A DNA stretch of 64,000 nucleotides from Alteromonas sp. BL110. Lineage in GTDB: Bacteria > Pseudomonadota > Gammaproteobacteria > Enterobacterales > Alteromonadaceae. Under the pieces are notes generated by a model. That model did not search any database and was not told the origin of the DNA. It saw nothing but the letters and a program-made list of their open reading frames with translations. This document shows, piece after piece, positions 29,951-40,704 of the stretch. Positions within the stretch are counted from its first letter, which is position 1. Every line of letters starts with the position of its first letter. The translations under genes and the position numbers were made by a program. Location: positions 868,001-932,000 of the forward strand of contig NZ_CP031967.1 in NCBI RefSeq assembly GCF_003443615.1. The letters are read 5' to 3'.

Positions 29951-31819
29951 ATGGTCGCTGTGCGATTTCGCAGGCGCTATAGATTATGCCAAGTCTTAAC
30001 CGTTATTGGAGTGCTGTTTCTTCTAACCTTAGGCAGCATTAATCTAATTAGTAACGCACGCTTTCTTGGTATCTTACTATTAAGCTGTGCATTTGTCGGT
30101 TTGGTAAACCTATACCTTTTAAAACGCTCAGATAATGTGGAGCGCGCTGCCACTGTACTTAGCGGTATACTCTGTTTTCTCTCCCTCTCACTTCTTATCA
30201 CTGGCGGAAAAGACAATACGGGTATGCTATGGATTTATCCAATTATGGCTATCAACCTATTTATTAATCGCTTTTGGCCAGCGGTTGTTATCTTTTCCTT
30301 TTTCACTATTGCTAGCTTGCTTGTGCTTTTCACGCCACTGTCGTTTTTACTAATGACTAGCTACTCGTTAGTGGAAGCAATACGTTTTGTTCTTACCGTA
30401 CTAGCGCTGAACGTTATTTGCTTAGCCGCGCTTTATTCAGAAGAGCAAGCCTATCAAACCATCATTCAACTTCACGCTGACGATGTCCGCCAAATGGCTT
30501 TTTTCGATACATTAACAGGACTTCCTAATCGCTGGAATTTCAAAAACAATCTACAGCGTTTAATCAGCCGTGCGAAAAAAGACAAGCGTCGCATAGGGCT
30601 ACTTTATATCGACCTTGATAACTTTAAACAGGTAAATGACCAGTTTGGTCATGAGGCTGGAGACCGCTTACTACTTGAATTTAGTGAACGCCTATGGGAA
30701 GTCATTCGACCTAGCGACCAATTGTTCAAGCCAAATAAAGATAGTTTAGCCAGGCTAGCGGGTGACGAATTCGTCGTAATTTTGCCTGACATGAAAAAAC
30801 CGCAAGATGCCAGTAAAGCTGCAGAGCGCATTTTACGTGTATTTGACAATGGGTTTGATGTTGACGGCATTTCTCACAACGTATATGCCAGCATAGGTAT
30901 AGCCGTTTACCCTGATGACGCAATAGAGCCGGCGGCACTACTGCAACATGCTGATGCTGCGATGTATGATGCGAAAAATAATGGTCGAAACTGCTATAGG
31001 TTCTTTACGCAGGATATAGCAATGGCGTTACAGCAACGCCAAAAAATAGAAAAAGGGCTAAGGCTTGCGCTTAGTGAAAATCAATTTTCATTGGTATACA
31101 TGCCAATTTTTGATTGCAAAGATAATAGTATTGTTGCGGTGGAAGCCTTGCTGAGGTGTCAGAGCTCAGAACTAGAGGGCATTGGACCTGACGACTTTAT
31201 ACCCGTTGCAGAATCTACCGGTCTTATTAAAGAAATAGATTTATGGGTTATTGATAATGCGTTGAACGCGCTAACGCAATTGCAAAGCTCTTGCGCCTTC
31301 GAAGGAAAAATTTGTATTAATGTATCCGGCGTAGAGCTCAATAACGAACGATTCCCTTCACAAGTTAAAGCGCTCCTGATGAAAAACAATGTTTCACCTG
31401 AAAGCGTCGAACTAGAAATAACGGAAACGGCGTTTGTTGCAGGAGATATGACCTGCCTAGAAACCCTTAAAGCATTGAACGAGCTAGGCATTTCGTTAGC
31501 TCTCGATGACTTTGGAACAGGTTATACAGCCTTCAGCCAGCTTATTCACTACCCCGCCAACTGCCTGAAGATAGACCGCTCTTTCGTAAACGACCTTTTT
31601 TCTGCTTCTGAGTCGCGTAGTAAAATGGTCATGATTATTCAAAACCTTGCCAAACTGTACAGTCTTCGCGTGATCGCCGAAGGCGTAGAAACAGAAGAAC
31701 AGCTCGCTTATTTAAAGAGCCTTGGGTGCGATTGGGCACAAGGATATTACCTTTCTCGCCCACTACCATGGAACGAACTACTAAATCAGATTACTGTAAA
31801 CATCAAAGAACGCGAATAA
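29951..31819 (+). CDS. Membrane-bound GGDEF-EAL protein (cyclic di-GMP turnover)
   Basis: The N-terminal third carries about six hydrophobic helices with no recognised ligand domain. It is followed by a GGDEF domain with the variant but usable AGDEF signature (RLAGDEFVVILP) and an EAL domain with VAVEALLR, LEITETAF and LALDDFGTGYTAFSQL. Catalytic residues of both domains appear present, so it could make and degrade cyclic di-GMP. The frame is open from a TTG at 29903, but I prefer the ATG at 29951 (AAAAGG upstream, 622 residues); the choice is uncertain. A DUF3034 protein and a globin follow on the same strand, 51 bp on. Confidence 0.93.
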   Translation: MVAVRFRRRYRLCQVLTVIGVLFLLTLGSINLISNARFLGILLLSCAFVGLVNLYLLKRSDNVERAATVLSGILCFLSLSLLITGGKDNTGMLWIYPIMAINLFINRFWPAVVIFSFFTIASLLVLFTPLSFLLMTSYSLVEAIRFVLTVLALNVICLAALYSEEQAYQTIIQLHADDVRQMAFFDTLTGLPNRWNFKNNLQRLISRAKKDKRRIGLLYIDLDNFKQVNDQFGHEAGDRLLLEFSERLWEVIRPSDQLFKPNKDSLARLAGDEFVVILPDMKKPQDASKAAERILRVFDNGFDVDGISHNVYASIGIAVYPDDAIEPAALLQHADAAMYDAKNNGRNCYRFFTQDIAMALQQRQKIEKGLRLALSENQFSLVYMPIFDCKDNSIVAVEALLRCQSSELEGIGPDDFIPVAESTGLIKEIDLWVIDNALNALTQLQSSCAFEGKICINVSGVELNNERFPSQVKALLMKNNVSPESVELEITETAFVAGDMTCLETLKALNELGISLALDDFGTGYTAFSQLIHYPANCLKIDRSFVNDLFSASESRSKMVMIIQNLAKLYSLRVIAEGVETEEQLAYLKSLGCDWAQGYYLSRPLPWNELLNQITVNIKERE

Positions 31820-31870
31820 CGTTATGATAATCCAAACATAGCACCGCGATAACGCTATTAGGCTCAATCA

Positions 31871-32818
31871 ATGATAAAGCGCTTGTTACTTCCCTTACTT
31901 TTTTTATCGCCGTTAGTAAACGCTGATAGCGGCTCTCGCTTAATAGCCTCGGGCGGAATTAATGGCTTTGAAGGTACCGCAGGTGGCGGCATAACTCCTT
32001 GGGCATTTATTGGCGGGTACACGAGTAAAGAAGAAATTAGCTATTCTGCCAATGTTCAGTACTTAAGTCTTAGCGATTACTCGCTCACTACTGCAGGTGC
32101 TGGCATAAGTCTTTTTGACCGCATGGAAATTAGCATACAGCGTCAGCGTTTAGATATTTCAGCCGGGTTAACCAGCAATGTTTTTGCGCTACTTACAGAT
32201 GGTGCGGTGACCAATGCTAACAGTACAACTATTGAGCAAGATATTGTGGGGGCAAAGGTTAAATTGTTCGGAGATGGCGTTTTTACCCAAAACTCATGGG
32301 CCCCGCAAATCGCTTTAGGCGCCCAATACAAGAAAAACAGAGATTTTGATAGCTCACTTTCATTGCCAGATGGCACCGTTCCACTACCTGAGGTAGGGGT
32401 ACCTTCACTGTTAGGCGCAAAGAACGACAGTGGCACTGACATCTACCTTTCAGCGACTAAATTATGGTTGGGCACACCATCAGGCTATAATTTACTTACT
32501 AATTTAACCGCCAGGTACACTAAGGCAAATGTGTTTGGTCTATTAGGATTTGGTGCTGAAGGTAACGACAATGCAGAAGTTGAGTGGGAAGGCTCCGTTG
32601 CAGTATTAATCAGCCCTACCACGGCAATAGGCACTGAGTTTCGGACGCAAACTAATCGGCTGGGGGGGCTAGCCGAAGAGGACACGGTTATTGATGCTTT
32701 TATTGCTTACTTTCCAAATAAGTCTATTTCAATTACCGCTGCCTATGTGGATTTAGGTAATTTACCGTTGCAAGAGAGCTCTAGTGGCTTCTACCTAACG
32801 GTAAATGGCAATTTTTAA
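31871..32818 (+). CDS. Outer-membrane protein of the DUF3034 family
   Basis: The 315-residue protein has a signal peptide (KRLLLPLLFLSPLVNA) and a mature part beginning GSRLIASGGINGFEGTAGGG, a segment I associate with DUF3034. Alternating hydrophobic strands continue to the end, which closes with Phe (YLTVNGNF), consistent with a beta-barrel in the outer membrane. The function of the family is unknown. It lies 51 bp after the GGDEF-EAL gene and 16 bp before a lipoprotein globin gene. DUF3034 and group I truncated globins are often neighbours in proteobacteria, from memory and not checked here. Confidence 0.8.
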   Translation: MIKRLLLPLLFLSPLVNADSGSRLIASGGINGFEGTAGGGITPWAFIGGYTSKEEISYSANVQYLSLSDYSLTTAGAGISLFDRMEISIQRQRLDISAGLTSNVFALLTDGAVTNANSTTIEQDIVGAKVKLFGDGVFTQNSWAPQIALGAQYKKNRDFDSSLSLPDGTVPLPEVGVPSLLGAKNDSGTDIYLSATKLWLGTPSGYNLLTNLTARYTKANVFGLLGFGAEGNDNAEVEWEGSVAVLISPTTAIGTEFRTQTNRLGGLAEEDTVIDAFIAYFPNKSISITAAYVDLGNLPLQESSSGFYLTVNGNF

Positions 32819-32834
32819 TGGGGAGATACCGCAT

Positions 32835-33269
32835 ATGAAATTGTTGAAATGTATTCCTATTGCAGTACTAGCGCTACTAAACGTTTTACTTTCAGGTTGT
32901 GCAAGTACTGAAAAGCAAAGTCTGTATGATGAAATTGGTGGCCATAAAACCCTGAACACTGTCTATGGTGTGGCTATCACCCGTATTTACACTGACCCTG
33001 TCATTGGACACTACTTTAAAGGGGTGCCAAAAAAGCACCTACGAGACCAACTCGTTTTGCAAACCTGTGAATTAATTGGCGGGCCTTGCGAGTACGATGG
33101 AAAAACAATGTTGGAGTCTCACAAAGCTCTTAACATCAAAGAGCGTGAATTCTATATTTTGGTAGAGTATGTTCAAGGCGCTATGCGCGATGTAGGCCTT
33201 ACCTATCAACAAGAAAACCGTATTCTGAAAAAGTTAGCGCCAATAAAGTACGAAACGGTTTATCTTTAA
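32835..33269 (+). CDS. Lipid-anchored group I truncated hemoglobin
   Basis: The 144-residue product starts at the ATG at 32835, giving a lipoprotein signal ending LLSGC (Cys22). The frame is open from 32805, but the first ten codons are not signal-like. The globin domain runs from SLYDEIGGHKTLNTVYG to the end. His96 in MLESHKALNI is the proximal haem ligand (F8), preceded by the GGPCEYDGK stretch typical of this subgroup. Aligned on Asp54-Pro55, the B10 position is Ile48, where classical group I globins have the ligand-binding Tyr. An envelope location is unusual for a globin. It is third in a run with a GGDEF-EAL protein and a DUF3034 protein. Confidence 0.88.
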   Translation: MKLLKCIPIAVLALLNVLLSGCASTEKQSLYDEIGGHKTLNTVYGVAITRIYTDPVIGHYFKGVPKKHLRDQLVLQTCELIGGPCEYDGKTMLESHKALNIKEREFYILVEYVQGAMRDVGLTYQQENRILKKLAPIKYETVYL

Positions 33270-33293
33270 ACGCCGTTAAACGTTTGAGCACAT

Positions 33294-33324
33294 GAAAAAA
33301 AACCTCGCATTGGCGAGGTTTTTT
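33294..33324. terminator. Bidirectional terminator between globin and YebC-family genes
   Basis: Stem ACCTCGC/GCGAGGT (33302-33319, loop CATTG region) is flanked by eight A residues on the left and six T residues on the right. It can therefore end transcription from both convergent genes. Confidence 0.9.
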
Positions 33325-33344
33325 ATTCATGAGGATTGTGTTTA

Positions 33345-34073
33345 TTAGTTACTGCTCGGCGTAATCGCGTTGTGGTAAACGTCTTGGACGTCGTCACAGT
33401 CGTTAAGCATGTCCATGAATTTTTCAAACATAGGCATATCTTCTTCGCTGATCTCTGTTTCAGTCTGAGGCATCCAGCTCATCTCATCGGCAATAAACGT
33501 AATATCCGGGTAAGCTTCAGTTAGCGCTGTTTTTACTTGATAGAATTCAGTATGCGGCGCATAAACCGTCACTTTACCGTCTTCAACTTCAACGTCAGTT
33601 ACATCTACATCTGCTTCCATCAGCACTTCTAGGATAGCGTCTTCGTCTTCGCCTTCGAACTGGAATACCGCTTGGTGATCGAACATATGCGATACCGCAC
33701 CCTGCGCACCTAGCTTGGCATTAGTTTTAGTAAAGCAGTTGCGTACCTCGGTAATAGTGCGGTTTGCGTTGTCAGACAAGCAGTCAACAATAACCATACA
33801 GTTACCCGGACCGAAACCTTCATAACGCATAGGCTGAAAATCTTCACCAGCGCCACCTGCTGCTTTATCAATCGCTTTTTCAATAACGTGGCTTGGTACC
33901 TGGTCTTTCTTCGCTTTTTCCATTAGGCGGCGAAGTGAAAGGTTAGTGTCTGGGTCGGCACCACCATTTTTTGCGCACACGTAAATCTCTTTACCGTACT
34001 TAGAATAAACCTTAGTTTTTGCGCCGGCAGTTTTTGCCATGGCGGCTTTACGAACTTCGAATGCTCTTCCCAT
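33345..34073 (-). CDS. YebC/PmpR (TACO1) family protein, YeeN-like paralogue
   Basis: The 242-residue cytoplasmic protein begins [15 protein letters not shown] and continues [19 protein letters not shown] and [20 protein letters not shown]. This resembles the YeeN branch more than YebC itself, which starts [30 protein letters not shown] is the second-domain signature. Relatives are described as transcriptional regulators or, more recently, as translation factors that relieve ribosome stalling at proline stretches. No ruvC neighbour is present, which also fits the paralogue. The role of the YeeN branch is not settled. Confidence 0.9.
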   Translation of the reverse strand: MGRAFEVRKAAMAKTAGAKTKVYSKYGKEIYVCAKNGGADPDTNLSLRRLMEKAKKDQVPSHVIEKAIDKAAGGAGEDFQPMRYEGFGPGNCMVIVDCLSDNANRTITEVRNCFTKTNAKLGAQGAVSHMFDHQAVFQFEGEDEDAILEVLMEADVDVTDVEVEDGKVTVYAPHTEFYQVKTALTEAYPDITFIADEMSWMPQTETEISEEDMPMFEKFMDMLNDCDDVQDVYHNAITPSSN

Positions 34074-34379
34074 CTTAAAATTCTCTTTCTCGCAATTAGA
34101 AATGCTGCGTTGGGTTTTATCGGGCTACTATTTGCCTGCCCCTTTTATCAGGCTGCGACGCTTCGTCTTATTTGGAATTAATGCGAAAAAAGGCATTGCA
34201 AAAACTGCTGAGTGCAAGATTCGCAAACCAAAAGCTGACTGAGCGACACAGAAAAATTGTGCGAAATTCTACCTTAATTTTCATCTAATACCAATGTGAA
34301 TCCCCTCGCAAGAGAAGCAAGCTTAGTGCTTTGACGTACTCATTAAGCGTAAATGTACTCTGACCCCACACACTTTTCG
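34074..34379. other. Intergenic region upstream of YebC-family gene
   Basis: These 306 bp lie between the zapE stop and the start of the YebC-family gene, both on the minus strand. I see one isolated ATACCAAT arm near 34288 without a partner, and no hairpin terminator for zapE. The open frame 34039-34242 on the plus strand has no coding support. Confidence 0.4.
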
Positions 34380-35477
34380 CTATGGTAAATGTTCGGTTGC
34401 TAGGTAATCGTGTGACTGCATTTCCTTTAAGCGGCTAAGGCAGCGTCTAAACTCAAAGTTAAGCAGCCCCTCTGTATACAGGCTTTCTAGCGCCACTTCT
34501 GCCGATATAATGAGTTTCACGTTACGCTCGTAGAACTCGTCTACCATGGCAATAAAGCGGCGCGCTACATCGTCATTATGCTGGCCCATTTCCGCGACAT
34601 TAGCTAATAGCACCGAATGATAACAACGACTGAGTTCGATGTAGTCGCTTTGGCTGCGAGGCCCGCCACACAATGCTTTGAAGTCGATCATTAAAACCCC
34701 GTCAGCGTTTCTAAGCGTCGGTATTTGGCGATTGTTCACCTCAATATCTTCTCCTTTAGAGCCTTCTTCTGGCGCTAACTGAGAAAAATAACTATGTAAG
34801 TTTTCTGTGGCTTCATCATCAAGTGGGTAGTGATAAATTTCAGCTTGCTCTAAGGTTCTTAAGCGATAGTCAATCCCGCTATCAACATTTACCACACGGG
34901 TGTTTTGATTAAGCAAATCAATTGCGGGTAAGAATCGCGCTCGCTGCAATCCGTTTTTATACAAATCGTCAGGTACTATGTTAGAGGTAGCCACTAGCAC
35001 GATGCCGTGACCAAATAACTCTTCCATTAACGTGCCTAAAATCATGGCGTCAGTAATATCAGATACGAAAAACTCATCAAAACAGATAACTCGCGCTTCT
35101 TTTGCCAGCTTTGCCGCCACTAACTTTAACGGGTCTTGTGCGCTTTTAAGTTGCTTGAGCTCGTCGTGTACGCGATACATAAAGCGGTGGAAATGCACCC
35201 GCATTTTCTTTTCAAAAGGCAAACAGTCATAGAAGGTATCGACTAAGTAAGTTTTACCTCGCCCTACCCCGCCATAAAAGTAAATGCCTTGAATACCTGG
35301 CTTGGCATGACCTTTACCAAACGCTGCTTTTAACTTAACCCGCCAGGTCACTTTCTTTTCGGGCTGGGTCAGTTCATCGTACAAACGCTGAAGTTCTTTT
35401 ACTGCATTTTCTTGTGCCGCGTCATAATGAAAATCAGACGACTTAAGATCTAACTGATATTTTTCCCATGGCGTCAT
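34380..35477 (-). CDS. zapE: Cell division ATPase ZapE (AFG1 family)
   Basis: The 365-residue P-loop ATPase associates with FtsZ rings under stress in E. coli. The Walker A is GGVGRGKTYLVD, Walker B is VICFDEFFVSD, and sensor-like VLVATSNIVPDDLY follows. DFKALCGGPRSQSDYIEL is typical of the family. The ATG at 35477 has GGAG 11 bases upstream and matches the family start better than 35498. The position opposite zapG-degQ-degS is the same as in E. coli (yhcM-yhcB-degQ-degS). Confidence 0.95.
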   Translation of the reverse strand: MTPWEKYQLDLKSSDFHYDAAQENAVKELQRLYDELTQPEKKVTWRVKLKAAFGKGHAKPGIQGIYFYGGVGRGKTYLVDTFYDCLPFEKKMRVHFHRFMYRVHDELKQLKSAQDPLKLVAAKLAKEARVICFDEFFVSDITDAMILGTLMEELFGHGIVLVATSNIVPDDLYKNGLQRARFLPAIDLLNQNTRVVNVDSGIDYRLRTLEQAEIYHYPLDDEATENLHSYFSQLAPEEGSKGEDIEVNNRQIPTLRNADGVLMIDFKALCGGPRSQSDYIELSRCYHSVLLANVAEMGQHNDDVARRFIAMVDEFYERNVKLIISAEVALESLYTEGLLNFEFRRCLSRLKEMQSHDYLATEHLP

Positions 35478-35732
35478 CGCCGAAACCACTCCATACAAAA
35501 GTCAATAGCGGCGCACGCTGCACCGACCTGCTTGAATTTCTCAATTATGACCTTAATTTTAATGGAAATCACGGTAGAATCTCACATTGAAATTCGACAT
35601 ACACTGAATAAATGAAACTATGTATGCGCTTTTCGGGTTTGACCTTGCTATATTCAGCATATGGTCGAAAGCAGCTTTTAGATCGTAGAAACATAGGTCG
35701 GCTGCACGATGTAGATTTATTCGGAGAATATA

Positions 35733-36170
35733 ATGGAATTGTTAGTATCTCTTGCTTTGTTAGTTGTTGGTTTAATTATTGGCTTTTTCGCTGGTCGCTT
35801 TCTTCAACAAAAGCAAGGCGCAGGTAACGCTGCACAAACTGAGAAGCAAGTTAAAGAGATCCTTGCACAACAGGCGCAGCATCATATACATCAAACTCGT
35901 CAAAGCTTAGAAAGCATTGAGAGTCAGTGCGAAACGCTAAAACAACAGATAGAAGAATACGAAATGCTGCTTGAACAGGGCAGTGATGAAGAAGACAGCA
36001 AAGTTCCTTTTTATGGGGAACAAGCTACCACCTATTTACGCAATAATTTGAAAGGGACTGACAAGTCTAAAGTAAATCGTGTTTCTGATACTCAACCAAA
36101 AGACTTTGCTAATACAGGGTCTGGGTTGTTCGTCGGCGGTTCTGAGCAGAATAACGCAGAAAAACAGTAA
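35733..36170 (+). CDS. zapG: Cell-envelope division protein ZapG/YhcB (DUF1043)
   Basis: The 145-residue inner-membrane protein has one N-terminal TM segment (LLVSLALLVVGLIIGFFAG) and then a coiled coil (about residues 45-85, Gln/Glu-rich). A less ordered tail contains TTYLRNNLKG and SDTQPKDFAN, recognised YhcB features. In E. coli it links cell division, peptidoglycan synthesis and envelope biogenesis. GGAG lies 8 bases before the ATG. It is 82 bp upstream of degQ and divergent from zapE. Confidence 0.93.
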   Translation: MELLVSLALLVVGLIIGFFAGRFLQQKQGAGNAAQTEKQVKEILAQQAQHHIHQTRQSLESIESQCETLKQQIEEYEMLLEQGSDEEDSKVPFYGEQATTYLRNNLKGTDKSKVNRVSDTQPKDFANTGSGLFVGGSEQNNAEKQ

Positions 36171-36252
36171 CATCGGGAACTTTATTCCAGCGTCAGACTC
36201 TTTTAGTGAAACCATGCTATGTCGCATATAACATGAAGGAGTGTAAGCGAAC

Positions 36253-37620
36253 ATGAAAATGTCTTTCCGCCATTGTCTATTGGCGTCTGCCGTTGTTGTA
36301 AGTTCACTGGGCTTTACTGCTACTACGCAGGCGGCGTTACCGTTCTTTTCTGATTCAAAAGACGAAGTGCCGTCTTTAGCCCCTATGCTCGAAGAAGCGA
36401 CCCCTGCGGTAGTTAGTATCGCAGTGGAAGGTACGCAAACTTCCACACAGCGTGTACCAGAAATGTTTCGCTACTTCTTTGGTGCACCGCAAGAGCAAGT
36501 TCAAGAACGTCCTTTCCGAGGTCTTGGTTCTGGCGTTATTATTGATGCCGATAAGGGTTACGTGGTAACTAATAATCACGTTGTTGATAACGCAGACGAA
36601 ATCACCGTTAAATTAACCGACGGACGCGAGTTTAAAGCGAAAAAGCTGGGTTCTGACGAGCAAAGTGATATCGCTCTACTTAAGATTGAGCCCAATGATT
36701 TAAAAGCATTGCCACTTGCCGATTCTGACGGTCTACGCGTGGGCGACTTTGTAGTCGCTATTGGTAACCCATTCGGCCTTTCTCAAACGGTTACCTCAGG
36801 TATTGTAAGCGCGCTAGGTCGCTCTGGCTTAAATATTGGCGGTTACGAAGATTTTATCCAAACTGACGCCGCAATTAACCGCGGTAACTCAGGTGGTGCA
36901 CTGGTTAACCTTCACGGTGAACTGGTTGGTATCAACACCGCCATTTTTGGCCCTAATGGTGGCAATGTAGGTATTGGTTTTGCAATTCCTGCCAATATGA
37001 TGAAAAGCCTTATCGAGCAAATTGCCGAATATGGTGAAGTGCGCCGTGGTCTACTGGGTATTTTAGGTAGCGATATTGACGCAGGTCTTGCCGAAGCTAT
37101 GAACGCCGAGGTAAATATCGGTGCGTTTGTAAGTGAAGTACAGCCTGACTCTGCTGCCGAGAAAGGTGGTCTTCAAGCAGGTGACATCATCACTGCTATT
37201 AACGGTCGCAAACTTCACAGCTTCCAAGAGCTGCGCGCAAAAATTGCGAGTATGGGAGCAGGTGCTGAAGTTGAATTAACCGTTATGCGCAAAGGTAAGA
37301 AAATGAACGTCGACGTGGTATTAGACGATGCTACAGATACCACGGTAACCGCGGCTCAGATTCATCCAGCTCTTGAAGGTGCCACTTTGACTAATGGTAC
37401 CGACAATGCAGGCAACGCCGGTGTAGTAGTGTCTGAGATTGAACGTGGTGCACCTGCTGCGCGTATTGGTCTTCAATCTGAAGACGTGATCATTGGTGTT
37501 AACCGCGTTCGCACATCAACGGTTGCGGAATTCAGAAACGCGCTAGATGAAGCAAAAGGCGTTATCGCACTGAATGTAAAACGCGGCAACTCTACTCTTT
37601 ACTTGGTTATCAGACAGTAA
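36253..37620 (+). CDS. degQ: Periplasmic serine endoprotease/chaperone DegQ (HtrA family)
   Basis: The 455-residue HtrA protease handles misfolded periplasmic proteins. A signal peptide (LLASAVVVSSLGFTATTQAA) is followed by the trypsin-like domain. The triad is visible as His in VVTNNHVVDNADE, Asp in SDIALLKIEP and Ser in NRGNSGGALVN. Two PDZ domains follow, at about 265-350 and 375-455. The presence of two PDZ domains and the pairing with degS just downstream favour DegQ over DegP. A strong terminator lies after the gene, so degS probably has its own promoter. Confidence 0.95.
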   Translation: MKMSFRHCLLASAVVVSSLGFTATTQAALPFFSDSKDEVPSLAPMLEEATPAVVSIAVEGTQTSTQRVPEMFRYFFGAPQEQVQERPFRGLGSGVIIDADKGYVVTNNHVVDNADEITVKLTDGREFKAKKLGSDEQSDIALLKIEPNDLKALPLADSDGLRVGDFVVAIGNPFGLSQTVTSGIVSALGRSGLNIGGYEDFIQTDAAINRGNSGGALVNLHGELVGINTAIFGPNGGNVGIGFAIPANMMKSLIEQIAEYGEVRRGLLGILGSDIDAGLAEAMNAEVNIGAFVSEVQPDSAAEKGGLQAGDIITAINGRKLHSFQELRAKIASMGAGAEVELTVMRKGKKMNVDVVLDDATDTTVTAAQIHPALEGATLTNGTDNAGNAGVVVSEIERGAPAARIGLQSEDVIIGVNRVRTSTVAEFRNALDEAKGVIALNVKRGNSTLYLVIRQ

Positions 37621-37664
37621 AGCGCGGCGCTTAGCATACCTATTGTTAAGCAGTAATACATGTT

Positions 37665-37694
37665 AAACGGCGCTATATAAGCGCCGTTTTTTTT
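37665..37694 (+). terminator. Rho-independent terminator of degQ
   Basis: A perfect 10-bp stem AAACGGCGCT/AGCGCCGTTT with loop ATATA is followed by an eight-T run. It lies 45 bp past degQ. The rest of the 307-bp degQ-degS gap shows no other feature. Confidence 0.92.
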
Positions 37695-37927
37695 ATTGAG
37701 CTAGTTTATTCGCTTAGCCACATCAACACTACCTTGTTTTCTAGTCAAATCATCTGACGTATCGAGTTACACAAAATTTGCTTTTCATTACGGTAGTTTA
37801 GTGAATAAAGTGATATCCTTTACATTAATAACGATAAATTCAGATTGTTGCGCTTTTAATTTGTGAAGTAGTACCTCGATAACGGTACGTATGGAGTAAG
37901 TGCGACAGACAACAATAAGTGTGACTT

Positions 37928-38998
37928 GTGACTGGCCACTCAATATTTAACTTCTTACTAAAATCTATCATCTTAGGCGTTGCCGTAGCGGCTTTGCTGT
38001 TGATTTTTTTGCCTGAGCTCAGGCAAGGTAAGGGGCTAGCCCAAGGCTTTTTTAATGAGCCATCTGTTAGCGCCAGTCGCGAAAGCTATTTTTCAGCGTT
38101 GAGCCGGTCCGCACCTGCCGTTGTGAACATATACAGCGTTAGCATTGAAAACGGCTCAGGTCTATTTCGAAATCAATCTCGTGGACGCACCAACTTGGGC
38201 TCTGGCGTTATCATGACAGAGAATGGCTACTTACTTACCTGCCACCACGTTGTAGCTAACGCTGACAGCATTTACGTAGCCGTGCAAGACGGTCGTATTT
38301 TAGAAGCACAAATTGTAGGTACCGACCCACTCACTGACCTTGCTGTATTGAAAGTCACGGCTGACAACCTACATATTATCCCTCAGGTTTCAGAACCCGA
38401 TACCCATGTGGGCGACGTGGTGATGGCAATTGGTAACCCCTTTGACTTGGGCCAAACCATTACCCAAGGCATTGTAAGTAGAGCCGGTCGCAATGGTCTG
38501 TCAAACTATGTAGATTTTATTCAAACCGATGCCGTTTTAAACCAAGGAAACTCTGGTGGTGCTTTAGTTGATAGTAACGGCATTTTACTGGGTATCACCA
38601 ACGCCAACTTCCAGGTGCTAGATTCTAACAACCGCGCACGCAATGTAGACGGAATTAACTTCGCCGTTCCTTATGAACTGGCTAAGCGCGTTATGGATGA
38701 AATCATCAGCAATGGACGGGTTGTGCGCGGCCAACTTGGTTTTGTAGGCGGAGAGAACCGCAATCGGCCAGGCATTGATGTACAGGCGGTTGCTAAAGGC
38801 AGCCCTGCAGACATCGCGGGTATTCGCCCTGGTGACATTATAGTAGCTATTGATGGTGTGCGTTTGGAAAGCGCATCTAAAACGCTGGATATGATTGCTG
38901 AAACAGAGCCTGGCACTGAGCTTGAAATTGAACTTAGTCGTGATGGGCAATCAATTACGCTGACAGCTACTGTCGGAGAACTTAGAGCGGGGCAATAG
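37928..38998 (+). CDS. degS: Envelope-stress site-1 protease DegS
   Basis: The 356-residue protease cleaves the anti-sigma factor RseA when its PDZ domain senses unfolded outer-membrane proteins. An uncleaved N-terminal TM anchor (FLLKSIILGVAVAALLLIFL) precedes the protease domain with His in LTCHHVVANAD, Asp in TDLAVLKVTA and Ser in NQGNSGGALVD. A single PDZ domain (about 260-350) distinguishes it from DegQ. The start is a GTG at 37928. Gene order degQ-degS is as in E. coli. Confidence 0.95.
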   Translation: MTGHSIFNFLLKSIILGVAVAALLLIFLPELRQGKGLAQGFFNEPSVSASRESYFSALSRSAPAVVNIYSVSIENGSGLFRNQSRGRTNLGSGVIMTENGYLLTCHHVVANADSIYVAVQDGRILEAQIVGTDPLTDLAVLKVTADNLHIIPQVSEPDTHVGDVVMAIGNPFDLGQTITQGIVSRAGRNGLSNYVDFIQTDAVLNQGNSGGALVDSNGILLGITNANFQVLDSNNRARNVDGINFAVPYELAKRVMDEIISNGRVVRGQLGFVGGENRNRPGIDVQAVAKGSPADIAGIRPGDIIVAIDGVRLESASKTLDMIAETEPGTELEIELSRDGQSITLTATVGELRAGQ

Positions 38999-39090
38999 CC
39001 TTAGTAATACCGTGTGCCAGTTAGCCCTTTAGCTCCTATCGCTGTTGTAGGAAGCATTCGCGAAAAACGACCTAAGTAGCGATTTATATA

Positions 39091-39124
39091 CAAAAAAGCC
39101 GCATTAGACAATGCGGCTTTTTTG
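39091..39124. terminator. Bidirectional terminator between degS and murA
   Basis: A 14-bp perfect stem (AAAAAAGCCGCATT / AATGCGGCTTTTTT) with loop AGAC has A-runs and T-runs on both sides and serves the two convergent genes. Confidence 0.93.
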
Positions 39125-39142
39125 TAGTGCAAGGCTTAAAGA

Positions 39143-40414
<1,272 letters not shown>

Positions 40415-40417
40415 CTA

Positions 40418-40675
40418 TTATTGAGGAATGTTAAACTGGCGCTCGCGCTCCCAGTCTTTTACTGAAAACGTCTTGATGGTAATTGCATGCATGCTGCCGT
40501 CTGCAATTTTATCAGCTAAAGGCGCGTACACTGCTTGCTGGCGCTTTACGCGGCTCATTTCGTTAAATGCATCGCTCACTGCAATGATATTGAAATGCGA
40601 ACCTTCGCCCTTTACGTGGACTTCGTGAAGATCTAACGCATCTTTCAAGATTTTTTCAATTTCAGACAATTCCAT
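40418..40675 (-). CDS. ibaG: BolA-family protein IbaG
   Basis: The 85-residue BolA-like protein partners monothiol glutaredoxin in iron-sulfur handling and, in E. coli and Vibrio, affects acid resistance and envelope integrity. The conserved segment is VHVKGEGSHFNIIAVSDAF and the second half has SRVKRQQAVYAPLADKI. A His and a Cys/His-region residue for cluster sharing are plausible but cannot be assigned here. It lies between mlaB and murA, where ibaG is found in E. coli. Confidence 0.92.
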   Translation of the reverse strand: MELSEIEKILKDALDLHEVHVKGEGSHFNIIAVSDAFNEMSRVKRQQAVYAPLADKIADGSMHAITIKTFSVKDWERERQFNIPQ

Positions 40676-40704
40676 AACTTACTTCTTAATTCGCTTAATG
40701 GTGT

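Noticed and set aside
34039..34242. 67-codon plus-strand frame between the YebC-family gene and zapE
   Set aside because: It overlaps the start of the YebC-family gene antisense, lacks a ribosome site and has no recognisable domain.
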